64,000 nt of DNA from UBA2334 sp964396895 (lineage in GTDB: Bacteria; Pseudomonadota; Gammaproteobacteria; Burkholderiales; Burkholderiaceae_C). Under the pieces are notes generated by a model. The model was not told the origin of the DNA. It saw only the letters and a program-made list of their open reading frames with translations, and ran no database searches. Numbering within the stretch: position 1 is the stretch's first letter; each line of letters opens with the position of its first letter. Made by a program: the position numbers and the translations under genes. This document shows, in pieces, positions 1 to 7,159 of the stretch. The stretch is from NCBI GenBank assembly GCA_964396895.1, contig CAYNGJ010000013.1:55069-119068 (forward strand). Direction: 5' to 3'.

Positions 1-543
1 CTGAAGTACGCCGCGCAGGGCAACAGCATCTCGCTGGTGGCCTACCGCAACCGAGTGACCAACCTCATCACCTACGTGTCTGGACCCGGCGGTTGTGCCA
101 ACGGCGTGGGCACCTTCGCCGGATGCTACGGCAACACCGGCAAGGCCAGCTATTCGGGCGTGACCCTGGCCGGGGCCACACGCCTGGGTGCGGTGGCGTG
201 GCATGCTTCGCTGGACCTGCAAAACCCCCGCGATGACGTGACCGGCAAACGCCTGGCCCGCCGGGCCAAGCAGGTGCTCAAGTTGGGGGCGGACACCCGT
301 GTGGCCGGTTGGGGCGTGGGCGGGGATGTGCTGATCAGCGGCGAGCGCTTCAACAACGCCGCCAACACGCAGCGCCTGGCCGGTTATGGCGTGCTCAACC
401 TGTCGGCCACCAAAGCGCTGCAGCCCGGGCTGGACCTGCTGGTGCGGCTGGACAACGTGGCCAACAAGGACTATCAGACCGTCACCGGCTATGCCACTGG
501 GGGCCGCATGGCCTACGTGGGCTTGGCGTGGACAGGTCGCTGA
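1..543 (+). CDS. btuB: TonB-dependent vitamin B12 receptor BtuB, 3' end only
   Basis: This is the C-terminal part (about 180 residues) of an outer-membrane TonB-dependent receptor; the start lies before the window and the frame is open from base 1. The sequence has alternating beta-strand character. It ends with the typical closing strands of BtuB-like receptors, namely a VRLDNVANKDYQTVTGYAT segment followed by a last strand ending in YVGLAWTGR. BtuB takes up corrinoids from outside the cell using TonB energy. Assignment to BtuB rather than another siderophore-type receptor rests on the family resemblance of the C-terminus and on the B12 gene cluster that follows at once. The plug domain, the TonB box and any cobalamin riboswitch would lie upstream and cannot be seen. 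Confidence 0.85.
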   Translation: MKYAAQGNSISLVAYRNRVTNLITYVSGPGGCANGVGTFAGCYGNTGKASYSGVTLAGATRLGAVAWHASLDLQNPRDDVTGKRLARRAKQVLKLGADTRVAGWGVGGDVLISGERFNNAANTQRLAGYGVLNLSATKALQPGLDLLVRLDNVANKDYQTVTGYATGGRMAYVGLAWTGR

Positions 544-569
544 GCCCCGCCACCGCCGAGGCCAGCACC

Positions 570-2054
570 GTGCGTTGCCCCGCCTTGCTGGTGGCTGCCC
601 CCGCTTCCGGGCAGGGCAAAACCACGGTCACCGCCGCGCTGGCCCGTCTGCACGCGCGCGCCGACCGGCGGGTGCGGGTGTTCAAGTGCGGGCCGGATTT
701 TCTGGACCCGTTCTGGCACGAGCTGGCCAGCGGTGCGCCCGTGCACCAGCTCGACCTGTGGATGACCGGCGAGGCCGACATCCGCCAGCGTTTGCACCAA
801 GCAGCCACCGAGGCCGACCTGATTTTGGTGGAAGGTGTGATGGGCCTGTACGACGGCGACCCCAGCGCCGCCGACCTGGCCCGCCTGCTGGGCCTGCCGG
901 TGCTGGCCGTGGTGGATGCCTCGGCCATGGCGCAAACCTTTGGCGCACTGGCCCATGGCTTGCGCGCCTACCAGCGCCACAGCCATGGCCCGCTGCGCTG
1001 GGCCGGTGTGCTGGCCAACCGGGTGGCCAGCGAGCGCCACGCCGACATGCTGCACCAGGCCACGCCCGCCCACGAGTGGATGGGCGCCCTCATGCGCACG
1101 CCCGCGCTGACCCTGCCCGAGCGCCACCTGGGTCTGGTGGCCGCGCAGGAACTGCCCGACGCACTGCAGCGGCTGGACGCCGCCGCAGACGCCTTGGCCT
1201 GCACCCCGCTGGGTCGCATGGCGCTGGCCGACATGGCCCAGCACTGGGCAGTGGAGTTTTCATGGAGTTCAGAGCTTTTTAGGCACTTACCGCTTAATGG
1301 TAAAGCGTTGTCAGCTACTGATTTCAATGACCTGAAAGGCCGCACCGTGGCCGTGGCCCGTGACGCCGCGTGCTGCTTCATTTACCCCGCCAACCTGGAC
1401 ACCCTGCGCGCGCTGGGGGCCGAGTTGGTGTTTTTCTCGCCCCTGGTCGATGCCGACTTGCCCCCGTGCGATGCCGTGTGGCTGCCCGGCGGCTACCCCG
1501 AACTGCACGCCGCCACCCTGAGCGCCAACCACGCCCTGCGCGATGCCCTGTGCGCCCACGCCGCCGCAGGCAAACCCGTGTGGGCCGAGTGCGGCGGCAT
1601 GATGCTGCTGTTCGGCACACTGGCGGACAAGGTCGGCACCGCGCACGCCATGTGGGGCTTGCTGCCCGGCACCGTGCGCATGCAGGCCCGGCTGGCGGCG
1701 CTGGGGCCGCAGCAATTGGATTGGCGGGGTGAGGGTGGGGCAGTGGACGGTGGCGAGCTTGAAGCCCTCAACGCAGCAGCGGGTCAGGGCGGGCCGGACG
1801 GCAATAGCGTCGGCCACCCCCCGGCCCTGCGTGGCCACACCTTCCACTGGTCGGTGGCCGACACGCCGCTGATACCTGTGGCCCGTACCCGCCGCCCTGG
1901 CGTTGCCGGGCAGCCCGTGGCCTCGCGTGCAGATGGCGAGGCGGTGTACCAGTTGGGCAGCGTGCGCGCCAGCTACTTTCACGCCTGGTTTGCCTCGTCA
2001 CCTGCCACGGTGGCCCACCTGTTCGGGGCCTTGCCCGGAAAGTCCACCGCATGA
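570..2054 (+). CDS. cobB: cobyrinic acid a,c-diamide synthase CobB
   Basis: This glutamine-dependent enzyme amidates the a and c side chains of cobyrinic acid. The N-terminal dethiobiotin-synthetase-like domain carries the P-loop APASGQGKTT near residues 9-18. A class I glutamine amidotransferase domain follows, with the nucleophile Cys near residue 341 in AECGGM and a C-terminal FHAWF histidine. I chose the GTG at 570 because the family begins just before the RCPALLVAAPASG strand. A GTG at 528 overlapping btuB is an alternative that adds 14 residues. The stop overlaps the next gene as ATGA. Residues about 234-253 are encoded by an AT-rich dispersed repeat (1271-1328) that keeps the frame open between the two domains. 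Function is clear; the start is less certain. Confidence 0.9.
   Translation: MRCPALLVAAPASGQGKTTVTAALARLHARADRRVRVFKCGPDFLDPFWHELASGAPVHQLDLWMTGEADIRQRLHQAATEADLILVEGVMGLYDGDPSAADLARLLGLPVLAVVDASAMAQTFGALAHGLRAYQRHSHGPLRWAGVLANRVASERHADMLHQATPAHEWMGALMRTPALTLPERHLGLVAAQELPDALQRLDAAADALACTPLGRMALADMAQHWAVEFSWSSELFRHLPLNGKALSATDFNDLKGRTVAVARDAACCFIYPANLDTLRALGAELVFFSPLVDADLPPCDAVWLPGGYPELHAATLSANHALRDALCAHAAAGKPVWAECGGMMLLFGTLADKVGTAHAMWGLLPGTVRMQARLAALGPQQLDWRGEGGAVDGGELEALNAAAGQGGPDGNSVGHPPALRGHTFHWSVADTPLIPVARTRRPGVAGQPVASRADGEAVYQLGSVRASYFHAWFASSPATVAHLFGALPGKSTA
1271..1328 (+). repeat. AT-rich dispersed repeat, copy 1 (inside cobB)
   Basis: This short AT-rich block lies in very GC-rich coding DNA. 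It shares the core order GGC..CTTACCGCTT, a spacer of about 14-17 bases, then AGCTA and an ATTT run, with eight other blocks in the window. It is read in frame within cobB, between the ATPase and amidotransferase domains. Confidence 0.7.
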
Positions 2055-2905
2055 ATTCGCCTGAGTCAAACGCCGCCACATCAGCCACCCGTCCCAAACG
2101 CGGCCCGCAGCGCATCGTTTGCCTGACGGAAGAAACCACCGAGTGGCTGTACCTGCTGGGGCAGGAGGCGCGCATTGTGGGCATCAGCGGCTACACCGTG
2201 CGGCCCCGCCGAGCTCGCGCAGAAAAACCCAGGGTCAGCGCGTTTTTGAGTGCCAAGATTGACCAAATTTTGGCCTTGCAGCCCGACTGTGTGCTGGGGT
2301 TTTCGGACTTGCAAGCCGACATTGCCGCCTCGCTCATCCGCGCCGGGGTGCAGGTGACGGTGTTCAACCAGCGCAGCGTGGACGAGATTTTCGACATGCT
2401 GTTCCAGGTCGCGGCCATGGTGGACTGTGTGGATGAAGGCGAGCACCACATCGCCGCCATGCGCACCGGGCTGACCCGCATGGCCGAGCAGGTGGCGCAG
2501 CGCGAGGCCGCCGGGAAACGCAGACCCCGCGTGTTTTTTGAGGAGTGGGACGAGCCGCACATCAGCGCCATCCGCTGGGTGTCCGAGCTGGTGGGCGTGG
2601 CCGGGGGCGACGATTGCTTCCCCGAGTTGGCGGTGCAGCCCATGGGCAAAAACCGCATCATCGCCACCGGTGACGAGATCGTGGCACGCGATCCCGACAT
2701 CGTCATCGGCAGTTGGTGCGGAAAGAAGTTTCGCCCCGAGAAGGTGGCGGCCCGCCCCGGCTGGCAAGACGTGGCGGCCGTGCGCCACGGGCAACTGTTT
2801 GAGATCAAGTCCGCCGACATCCTCCAACCCGGCCCCGCCGCGTTGACCGATGGCGTGGCACAACTGGCGGCCATCGTGGCGCGCTGGAGTGAGCAGCATG
2901 GCTGA
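2051..2905 (+). CDS. cobalamin-binding protein, BtuF-like fold without signal peptide
   Basis: The 284-residue protein has the class III periplasmic-binding-protein fold of BtuF/FecB proteins. It opens with an RIVCLTEETTEWLYLLG strand-helix and contains an ILALQPDCVLGFSD segment in the first lobe and an ARDPDIVIGSWCGKKF segment in the second. Unlike btuF at 3568, it starts with a polar, proline- and serine-containing stretch and has no hydrophobic signal peptide, so it appears cytoplasmic. The start codon overlaps the cobB stop (ATGA) and its own end overlaps cobU by 8 bases, so it is translationally coupled within the corrinoid operon. I infer a soluble corrinoid carrier or scavenger role; no direct evidence shows the ligand. 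It could also be a periplasmic protein exported by an unrecognised route. Confidence 0.75.
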   Translation: MNSPESNAATSATRPKRGPQRIVCLTEETTEWLYLLGQEARIVGISGYTVRPRRARAEKPRVSAFLSAKIDQILALQPDCVLGFSDLQADIAASLIRAGVQVTVFNQRSVDEIFDMLFQVAAMVDCVDEGEHHIAAMRTGLTRMAEQVAQREAAGKRRPRVFFEEWDEPHISAIRWVSELVGVAGGDDCFPELAVQPMGKNRIIATGDEIVARDPDIVIGSWCGKKFRPEKVAARPGWQDVAAVRHGQLFEIKSADILQPGPAALTDGVAQLAAIVARWSEQHG

Positions 2906-3575
2906 GTTGACCGTGACCACCGGGGTGGAGTTGATTCTGGGGGGGCAAAAAAGCGGCAAATCGCGCCGGGCTGAACTGTTGGCTGCGGCGTGGCTTGCCG
3001 GTGTGGGCGAGGGCAGCGACGGCGGTGCAAATCAGCCCTCCCGCCAAGCCACGCTGATTGCCACCGCCCAGGCCTGGGACAGCGAAATGCGCCAGCGCAT
3101 CGCCCGCCACCAGGTGGACCGTGCCCAGCGCGTGCCCGGCCTGGCCACGCTGGAAGAACCCCTGGCGCTGGCCCAAGCCATCCGCACCCTGAGCGCACCC
3201 CACCACCTGCTGGTGGTGGACTGCCTGACACTGTGGCTCACCGGGCTGCTCATGCCTTTGACCGATCCTGTGCCTGCCTCAGAATCCGCAGCGGCTGGAG
3301 ATTTTGAACAAAATAACCCTGTACCGCTTGATGTAAAAGCATTGTTTGCTATGCACGTTGACGATTTTTTGACCGCCTTGGTCACCGCACCTGGCCCCGT
3401 GGTGCTGGTCAGCAACGAAATAGGCCTGGGCGTCATCCCCTTGGGGGCCGAGGTGCGCCGCTTTGTTGATGAGCTGGGTCTGCTGCACCAGCGCATGGGC
3501 GACGTGGCACAGCGCGTGGTGCTGATGGTGGCTGGGCAGGCGCTGGTCATCAAACAGGAGCTGATACATGAATAA
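2898..3575 (+). CDS. cobU: adenosylcobinamide kinase / adenosylcobinamide-phosphate guanylyltransferase CobU (CobP)
   Basis: This bifunctional enzyme phosphorylates adenosylcobinamide and then transfers GMP to it, activating it for attachment of the lower ligand. The P-loop GGQKSGKS sits at residues 15-22, and the family motif VLVSNEIGLGVIPLGAEVRRFVDE lies in the last third (quoted in pieces: VLVSNEIGLGVIP, then RRFVDE). I start at the ATG at 2898, which has GGAG ahead of it and overlaps the preceding stop; an earlier in-frame ATG at 2850 would run through the upstream gene. Two repeat copies affect it. One (3300-3370) inserts about 23 residues after the LLMPLTDP loop. The other (3552-3612) supplies the last codons and the stop, so the protein ends with a QELIHE tail that is not typical of the family. 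Confidence 0.92.
   Translation: MAELTVTTGVELILGGQKSGKSRRAELLAAAWLAGVGEGSDGGANQPSRQATLIATAQAWDSEMRQRIARHQVDRAQRVPGLATLEEPLALAQAIRTLSAPHHLLVVDCLTLWLTGLLMPLTDPVPASESAAAGDFEQNNPVPLDVKALFAMHVDDFLTALVTAPGPVVLVSNEIGLGVIPLGAEVRRFVDELGLLHQRMGDVAQRVVLMVAGQALVIKQELIHE
3300..3370 (+). repeat. AT-rich dispersed repeat, copy 2 (inside cobU)
   Basis: It aligns with copies 1, 5 and 6 through TACCGCTTGATG, an A-rich spacer and TTTGCTATG. It is translated in frame as a polar loop of CobU, at about residues 134-158. Confidence 0.7.
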
Positions 3576-3612
3576 ACACCAGCGCTACAGCCTGTTTTGG
3601 CTTGAAAAATGC
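3552..3612 (-). repeat. AT-rich dispersed repeat, copy 3 (cobU stop / btuF start)
   Basis: It is in inverted orientation relative to copies 1 and 2. It aligns base by base with copy 4 over AATAAA...AGCGCT...CCTGTTTTGGCT, and with copy 8. It contains the end of cobU, an AGGAG ribosome site, the btuF ATG and the first 15 codons of btuF. Confidence 0.75.
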
Positions 3613-4527
3613 CTTGAGGTGTGGCGTGCACGGTTCTGCATGCTGGGCGCGTGGCTGGGTCGCATGGCCTGGGTCTTGGCCGCGTTGGCCGTGCCGCTGG
3701 CAGCGCAGGCTGCGGGCATCGAAGTGACAGACGACCGGGGCCGTGTGGTCAAGCTGGCCGCGCCGCCTCGGCGCGTGGTCAGCCTGCTGCCTTCGCTGAC
3801 CGAAACTGTGTGCGAGCTGGGCCAGTGCCAGCGGCTGGTGGGGGTGGACAGGTATTCCAACTTCCCGGCCAGCGTCAAGGCGCTGCCCCAGTTGGGCGGG
3901 GGCTTGGACCCCAGCATCGAGGCCGTGGTGGCCGCCCGGCCCGACCTGGTGCTGGTATCGGCCTCGTCGCGTGCGGCAGACCGGCTGGAGGCCCTGGGCC
4001 TGAAGGTGGTGGTGGTGGAGCCCAAAACCCATGCCGACGTGCAGCGCGTGCTGCGCAAGGTGGCGCAGGCGTTGGGACAACCCGTGGCCGAGGCCGACCG
4101 GGTGTGGCGGCACATTGACGCGGCGGTGTCGGCGGCGGCGCAGTCGCTGCCCGCGTCGGCCCGCAGCACGCGGGTGTACTTCGAGGTCAACCGCGCACCC
4201 TACGGGGCGGGGGCCAGCTCCTTCATCGGCGAAACACTCACCCGCCTGGGCGTGAAAAACATACTCCCGCCCGAGCTGGGGCCGTTTCCCAAGATCAACC
4301 CCGAGTTTGTGGTGCGCGCCAACCCCGACCTCATCATGGTGGGCGACCGCAACTTTGCGGGCATGACCGACCGGCCCGGCTGGCAGCGCATGCGCGCCGT
4401 CGCCGAAAAGCGGCTGTGCGTGTTCAAGCCCGACGACTCCGACGTGCTGGTGCGCCCGGGCCCGCGCATGGCCGAGGCCGCCCGCCTGATGGCCGACTGC
4501 ATCACCCGCATGGCGGGCAAACCATGA
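3568..4527 (+). CDS. btuF: cobalamin ABC transporter substrate-binding protein BtuF
   Basis: This periplasmic corrinoid-binding protein of the BtuCDF importer has 319 residues. A hydrophobic signal peptide (about residues 25-49, ending VPLAAQAA) precedes the mature start GIEVTDDRGR. The mature part shows the typical RRVVSLLPSLTETVCELG opening and an AARPDLVLVSASS first-lobe strand. The ATG at 3568 has a perfect AGGAG seven bases upstream, so I prefer it. It gives an unusual 24-residue polar extension before the signal peptide, encoded largely by the dispersed repeat. An ATG at 3640 would give a conventional signal peptide and is the likely ancestral start. The gene ends in an ATGA overlap with btuC. 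Confidence 0.9.
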   Translation: MNKHQRYSLFWLEKCLEVWRARFCMLGAWLGRMAWVLAALAVPLAAQAAGIEVTDDRGRVVKLAAPPRRVVSLLPSLTETVCELGQCQRLVGVDRYSNFPASVKALPQLGGGLDPSIEAVVAARPDLVLVSASSRAADRLEALGLKVVVVEPKTHADVQRVLRKVAQALGQPVAEADRVWRHIDAAVSAAAQSLPASARSTRVYFEVNRAPYGAGASSFIGETLTRLGVKNILPPELGPFPKINPEFVVRANPDLIMVGDRNFAGMTDRPGWQRMRAVAEKRLCVFKPDDSDVLVRPGPRMAEAARLMADCITRMAGKP

Positions 4528-5606
4528 CGCTGCCCGCCACCACCCCTTCAGCACCCCCTCTGTTGTCTGAGGCAAGCCCCGCGTCCCACGGCTTGGCCGG
4601 GGCGCGGCGTGAAAGCCGCCGCGCCGCCTGGCTGGGCCTGGCGCTGGCGGTGCTGGCGGCTGCGCTGGCCGTGGTGGGCCTGGGTGTCGGCAGCACGGGC
4701 ATAGACAGCGTGTGGCACCTGCTGGCCGACCCCGTGTCTGACCCGGTGGCCGCGCAAATTGTGTGGGACATCCGCGCCCCCCGCACCCTGGGCGCCCTGT
4801 GTGCCGGGGCCTTGCTGGGGTTGGCGGGGGCGGTGGCGCAGGGGCTGTTTCGCAACCCGCTGGCCGACCCATTTTTGCTGGGCAGTGCCTCGGGCGCGAC
4901 GCTGGGTGTGTCGCTGGCACTGGCCGTGCTGGGCGTCAGCCCCATGGCCAGCTCGGTGGTTGTGCGTCTGGGCCTGACCGGCGCGGCCTTTGTGGGTGCG
5001 GTGGCCGCCGTGCTGCTGACACTGGCGCTGGCGCGTGGCGTGCAGCACACGCTGCGCCTGCTGCTGGCCGGGGTGGTGGTGGGCGTGGTGCTGGGGGCGC
5101 TCAGCTCGCTGGTCACGCTGTTCACACCCGACATCTTGCAGGCCATGCAGGCCTTCATGCTGGGCTCCACCGGGTTTGTGGGCTGGGCCAGCGTGGCCAT
5201 CATGGGCAGCGTGTGGCTGCTGTGTGGGTTGCTGGCGGTGGCCTTGTCGCGCGTGCTCGACGGCCTGAGCCTGGGCGAGGCCACGGCCCACAGCCTGGGC
5301 CTGCCACTGGCCCCGCTGCGGGCCGCGCTGGTGGCCGTGCTGGCATTGGCCACGGGCACGGCAGTGGCGCAAACGGGGCTGATTGCCTTTGTGGGCCTGG
5401 CCGCACCGCACCTGGTGCGCTCGGTGGTCCACACCACGCACGCCCGGCTGGTGCTGCTGTCCAGCGGCATGGGCGGCGTGCTGCTGATGCTGGCCGACAC
5501 CCTGGCCCGTGGCCTGGTGGCCCCGACCGAGTTGCCCGTGGGCGTGCTGACCGCCGTGCTGGGCGGCGGCTATTTGCTGTGGCTGATGCGCCGGCGGGTG
5601 GGGTGA
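4524..5606 (+). CDS. btuC: cobalamin ABC transporter permease BtuC (FecCD family)
   Basis: The 360-residue inner-membrane permease has about ten hydrophobic helices, starting at about residue 35 (WLGLALAVLAAALAVVGLGV). FecCD landmarks are present: IRAPRTLGALCAGALLGLAG, the NPLADPFLLGSASGA loop and, near the C-terminus, GLIAFVGLAAPHLVR, which contacts the ATPase. The start ATG overlaps the btuF stop (ATGA), so the two are coupled. The expected ATPase partner btuD does not follow directly. A 0.7-kb PIN/RHH pair lies between them. Confidence 0.93.
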   Translation: MTLPATTPSAPPLLSEASPASHGLAGARRESRRAAWLGLALAVLAAALAVVGLGVGSTGIDSVWHLLADPVSDPVAAQIVWDIRAPRTLGALCAGALLGLAGAVAQGLFRNPLADPFLLGSASGATLGVSLALAVLGVSPMASSVVVRLGLTGAAFVGAVAAVLLTLALARGVQHTLRLLLAGVVVGVVLGALSSLVTLFTPDILQAMQAFMLGSTGFVGWASVAIMGSVWLLCGLLAVALSRVLDGLSLGEATAHSLGLPLAPLRAALVAVLALATGTAVAQTGLIAFVGLAAPHLVRSVVHTTHARLVLLSSGMGGVLLMLADTLARGLVAPTELPVGVLTAVLGGGYLLWLMRRRVG

Positions 5607-5667
5607 GTGGTGAGGCCTCCAACCTCAGCCGCCTGTGTCGCGTTGATTCAGTCCAATTGATAAGATA

Positions 5668-6123
5668 ATGGTTATGCCTGTACAACCAAAAATGCCCATG
5701 AGAATTGTTCTGGACACCTCGGTTCTGGTGGCAGCGGCAAGGTCACGGCGGGGTGCAAGTTTTGCATTGGTGGCTTCGGTGCCCAATTCAACGTTCCAGC
5801 TCTGCGTCTCTGTCGGTGTGTACACAGAATGGCAAGCCGTGCTGACCCGCCCTGAGCACCTGCCACCCGGCACCGGTTCTGACTTGGCATTGGGCTTTGT
5901 GCGTTACCTGGCCAGCCAAGCTCACTTGCAGGACGTCTATTTTTTGTGGCGGCCTTTTTTGCGAGATCCTGACGATGACATGGTGTTGGCGTGCGCAGTG
6001 GCAGGTGTCTGCCCTTACATCGTGACTCACAACGTCAAAGATTTCAAAGGCACTGAGCGCTTGGGTGTGAAAGCCATCACACCCCGTGATTTTTTACAGC
6101 ACTTGAAGGAGCAGCGAGCATGA
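5668..6123 (+). CDS. PIN-domain protein, putative toxin of a type II toxin-antitoxin pair
   Basis: The 151-residue protein has the acidic residues of a PIN ribonuclease: Asp in MRIVLDTSVLV at the N-terminus, Glu in VYTEWQ, the acidic cluster DPDDDMVLA and a final NVKDF. PIN-family toxins of this kind typically cleave RNA and are held inactive by a DNA-binding antitoxin. The start is uncertain: ATG codons at 5668, 5674, 5692 and 5698 are all in frame, and the last would start exactly at the first conserved strand. Its stop overlaps the next ATG. The base composition is visibly less GC-rich than the btu genes on both sides, which suggests recent arrival. Confidence 0.8.
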   Translation: MVMPVQPKMPMRIVLDTSVLVAAARSRRGASFALVASVPNSTFQLCVSVGVYTEWQAVLTRPEHLPPGTGSDLALGFVRYLASQAHLQDVYFLWRPFLRDPDDDMVLACAVAGVCPYIVTHNVKDFKGTERLGVKAITPRDFLQHLKEQRA

Positions 6124-6356
6124 CCGCCTTGACCATTCGACTCCCCAACTCGGTTCACGAAAGCATCAAACAACTGGCGCGCAAAGACGGCATTTCCGTC
6201 AATCAATTCATTGCCAGCGCGGCAGCAGAAAAGATGGCGGCGTTTCAAACGCTGGACTACCTCCGCCGGGAGGCTGCGTTGGGCAAACGCGAAGCGTTTG
6301 AACAATTTCTGGCCCAGGTGCCCGACGTGGCCCCTTCGGCAGACGACGCATTGTGA
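6120..6356 (+). CDS. ribbon-helix-helix antitoxin (HicB-like / Arc-type)
   Basis: The 78-residue protein opens with a ribbon-helix-helix DNA-binding unit: the strand MTALTIRLPNSVHESIKQLA, then the helix GISVNQFIASAAAEKMAA. A short acidic C-terminal region (VPDVAPSADDAL) could wrap the PIN partner. It overlaps the PIN gene by four bases (ATGA), an arrangement usual for toxin-antitoxin pairs, although here the toxin gene comes first. It probably represses its own operon. Whether the pair is active cannot be told from sequence. Confidence 0.8.
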   Translation: MTALTIRLPNSVHESIKQLARKDGISVNQFIASAAAEKMAAFQTLDYLRREAALGKREAFEQFLAQVPDVAPSADDAL

Positions 6357-6361
6357 TTGGA

Positions 6362-7153
6362 ATGAATCATTCCGTAGCACTCAGCGCAATAAAAATAAGC
6401 GCTGGCCTCGGTTTTGGCTCACAAAAAACCACCGTACTGCATGGCGTGAACCTGCACCTGCTCGCTGGGCGCTGGCTGTCCATCGTTGGCCCCAATGGGG
6501 CGGGCAAATCCACCCTGCTGCGCTGCCTGGCCGGGCTGTTGCCGCACCAGGGCACCGTGAGTTTGCTGGGTCGCCCGCTGGCCGAGTGGCCCGCTAAAGA
6601 CCGGGCCAAGGTCTTGTCGTGGCTGGGGCAGGGCGGGGCAGGGGCCGAGCAGGGGGCAGACGACCTGACGGCTTATGACGTGGTCATGTTGGGCCGCCTG
6701 CCACACCAGGGTTGGCTCAGCCCGCCCAGCCCCGCTGACCATGCGGCGGTGGAGCAGGGCATGCGCCAAACCCAGTGTTGGGAATGGGCCTGCAAGCCCT
6801 TGGGCCAGCTCTCGGGCGGCGAGCGCCAGCGCGTGCTGCTGGCCCGCGCCCTGGCCGTGCAGGCCAGCGTGCTGCTGATGGACGAGCCCCTGGCCAACCT
6901 CGACCCCCCGCACCAGGCCGACTGGCTGGCGCTGGTGCGTCAACTGGTGGCCCAGGGCAAAACGGTGGTCAGCGTGCTGCACGAAATCACCCTGGCGCTG
7001 GCCGCTGATGAGGTGCTGGTCATGGAAGGTGGCCACGCCATCCACTGCGGTCCCAGCCACCACCCCGACACCCACGCCGCGCTGGAAGCGGTGTTTGAGA
7101 ATCGAATTGGCATCCACCGCCTGATGGGCCAGTGGGTGATGCTACCGAAATGA
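6362..7153 (+). CDS. btuD: cobalamin ABC transporter ATP-binding protein BtuD
   Basis: This 263-residue ABC ATPase powers BtuC. Walker A GPNGAGKST is at residues 43-51. The signature is LSGGERQRVLLARALA, Walker B is VLLMDEPLANLD, and the switch histidine lies in VLHEITLA. I use the ATG at 6362; a GTG at 6353 overlapping the antitoxin stop is an alternative. Residues about 5-22 are encoded by a copy of the AT-rich repeat (6373-6428), so the first strand of the ATPase was built from or reshaped by the element. It is separated from btuC by the toxin-antitoxin pair but otherwise continues the transporter operon. Confidence 0.92.
   Translation: MNHSVALSAIKISAGLGFGSQKTTVLHGVNLHLLAGRWLSIVGPNGAGKSTLLRCLAGLLPHQGTVSLLGRPLAEWPAKDRAKVLSWLGQGGAGAEQGADDLTAYDVVMLGRLPHQGWLSPPSPADHAAVEQGMRQTQCWEWACKPLGQLSGGERQRVLLARALAVQASVLLMDEPLANLDPPHQADWLALVRQLVAQGKTVVSVLHEITLALAADEVLVMEGGHAIHCGPSHHPDTHAALEAVFENRIGIHRLMGQWVMLPK
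6373..6428 (-). repeat. AT-rich dispersed repeat, copy 4 (btuD 5' end)
   Basis: It has the same orientation as copy 3 and is closely similar to it: AATAAAAATAAGCGCT followed by GGCCTCGGTTTTGGCT. It codes in frame for the N-terminal VALSAIKISAGLGFGSQK of BtuD. Confidence 0.72.
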
Positions 7154-7159
7154 CACCGA

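Noticed and set aside
1..543. A cobalamin riboswitch controlling the cluster
   Set aside because: The leader of btuB lies before the window and none of the gaps inside the cluster is long enough to hold one.
309..569. An upstream extension of cobB reaching back through btuB
   Set aside because: The extension is btuB read in another frame and has no resemblance to CobB; the family begins at about 570.
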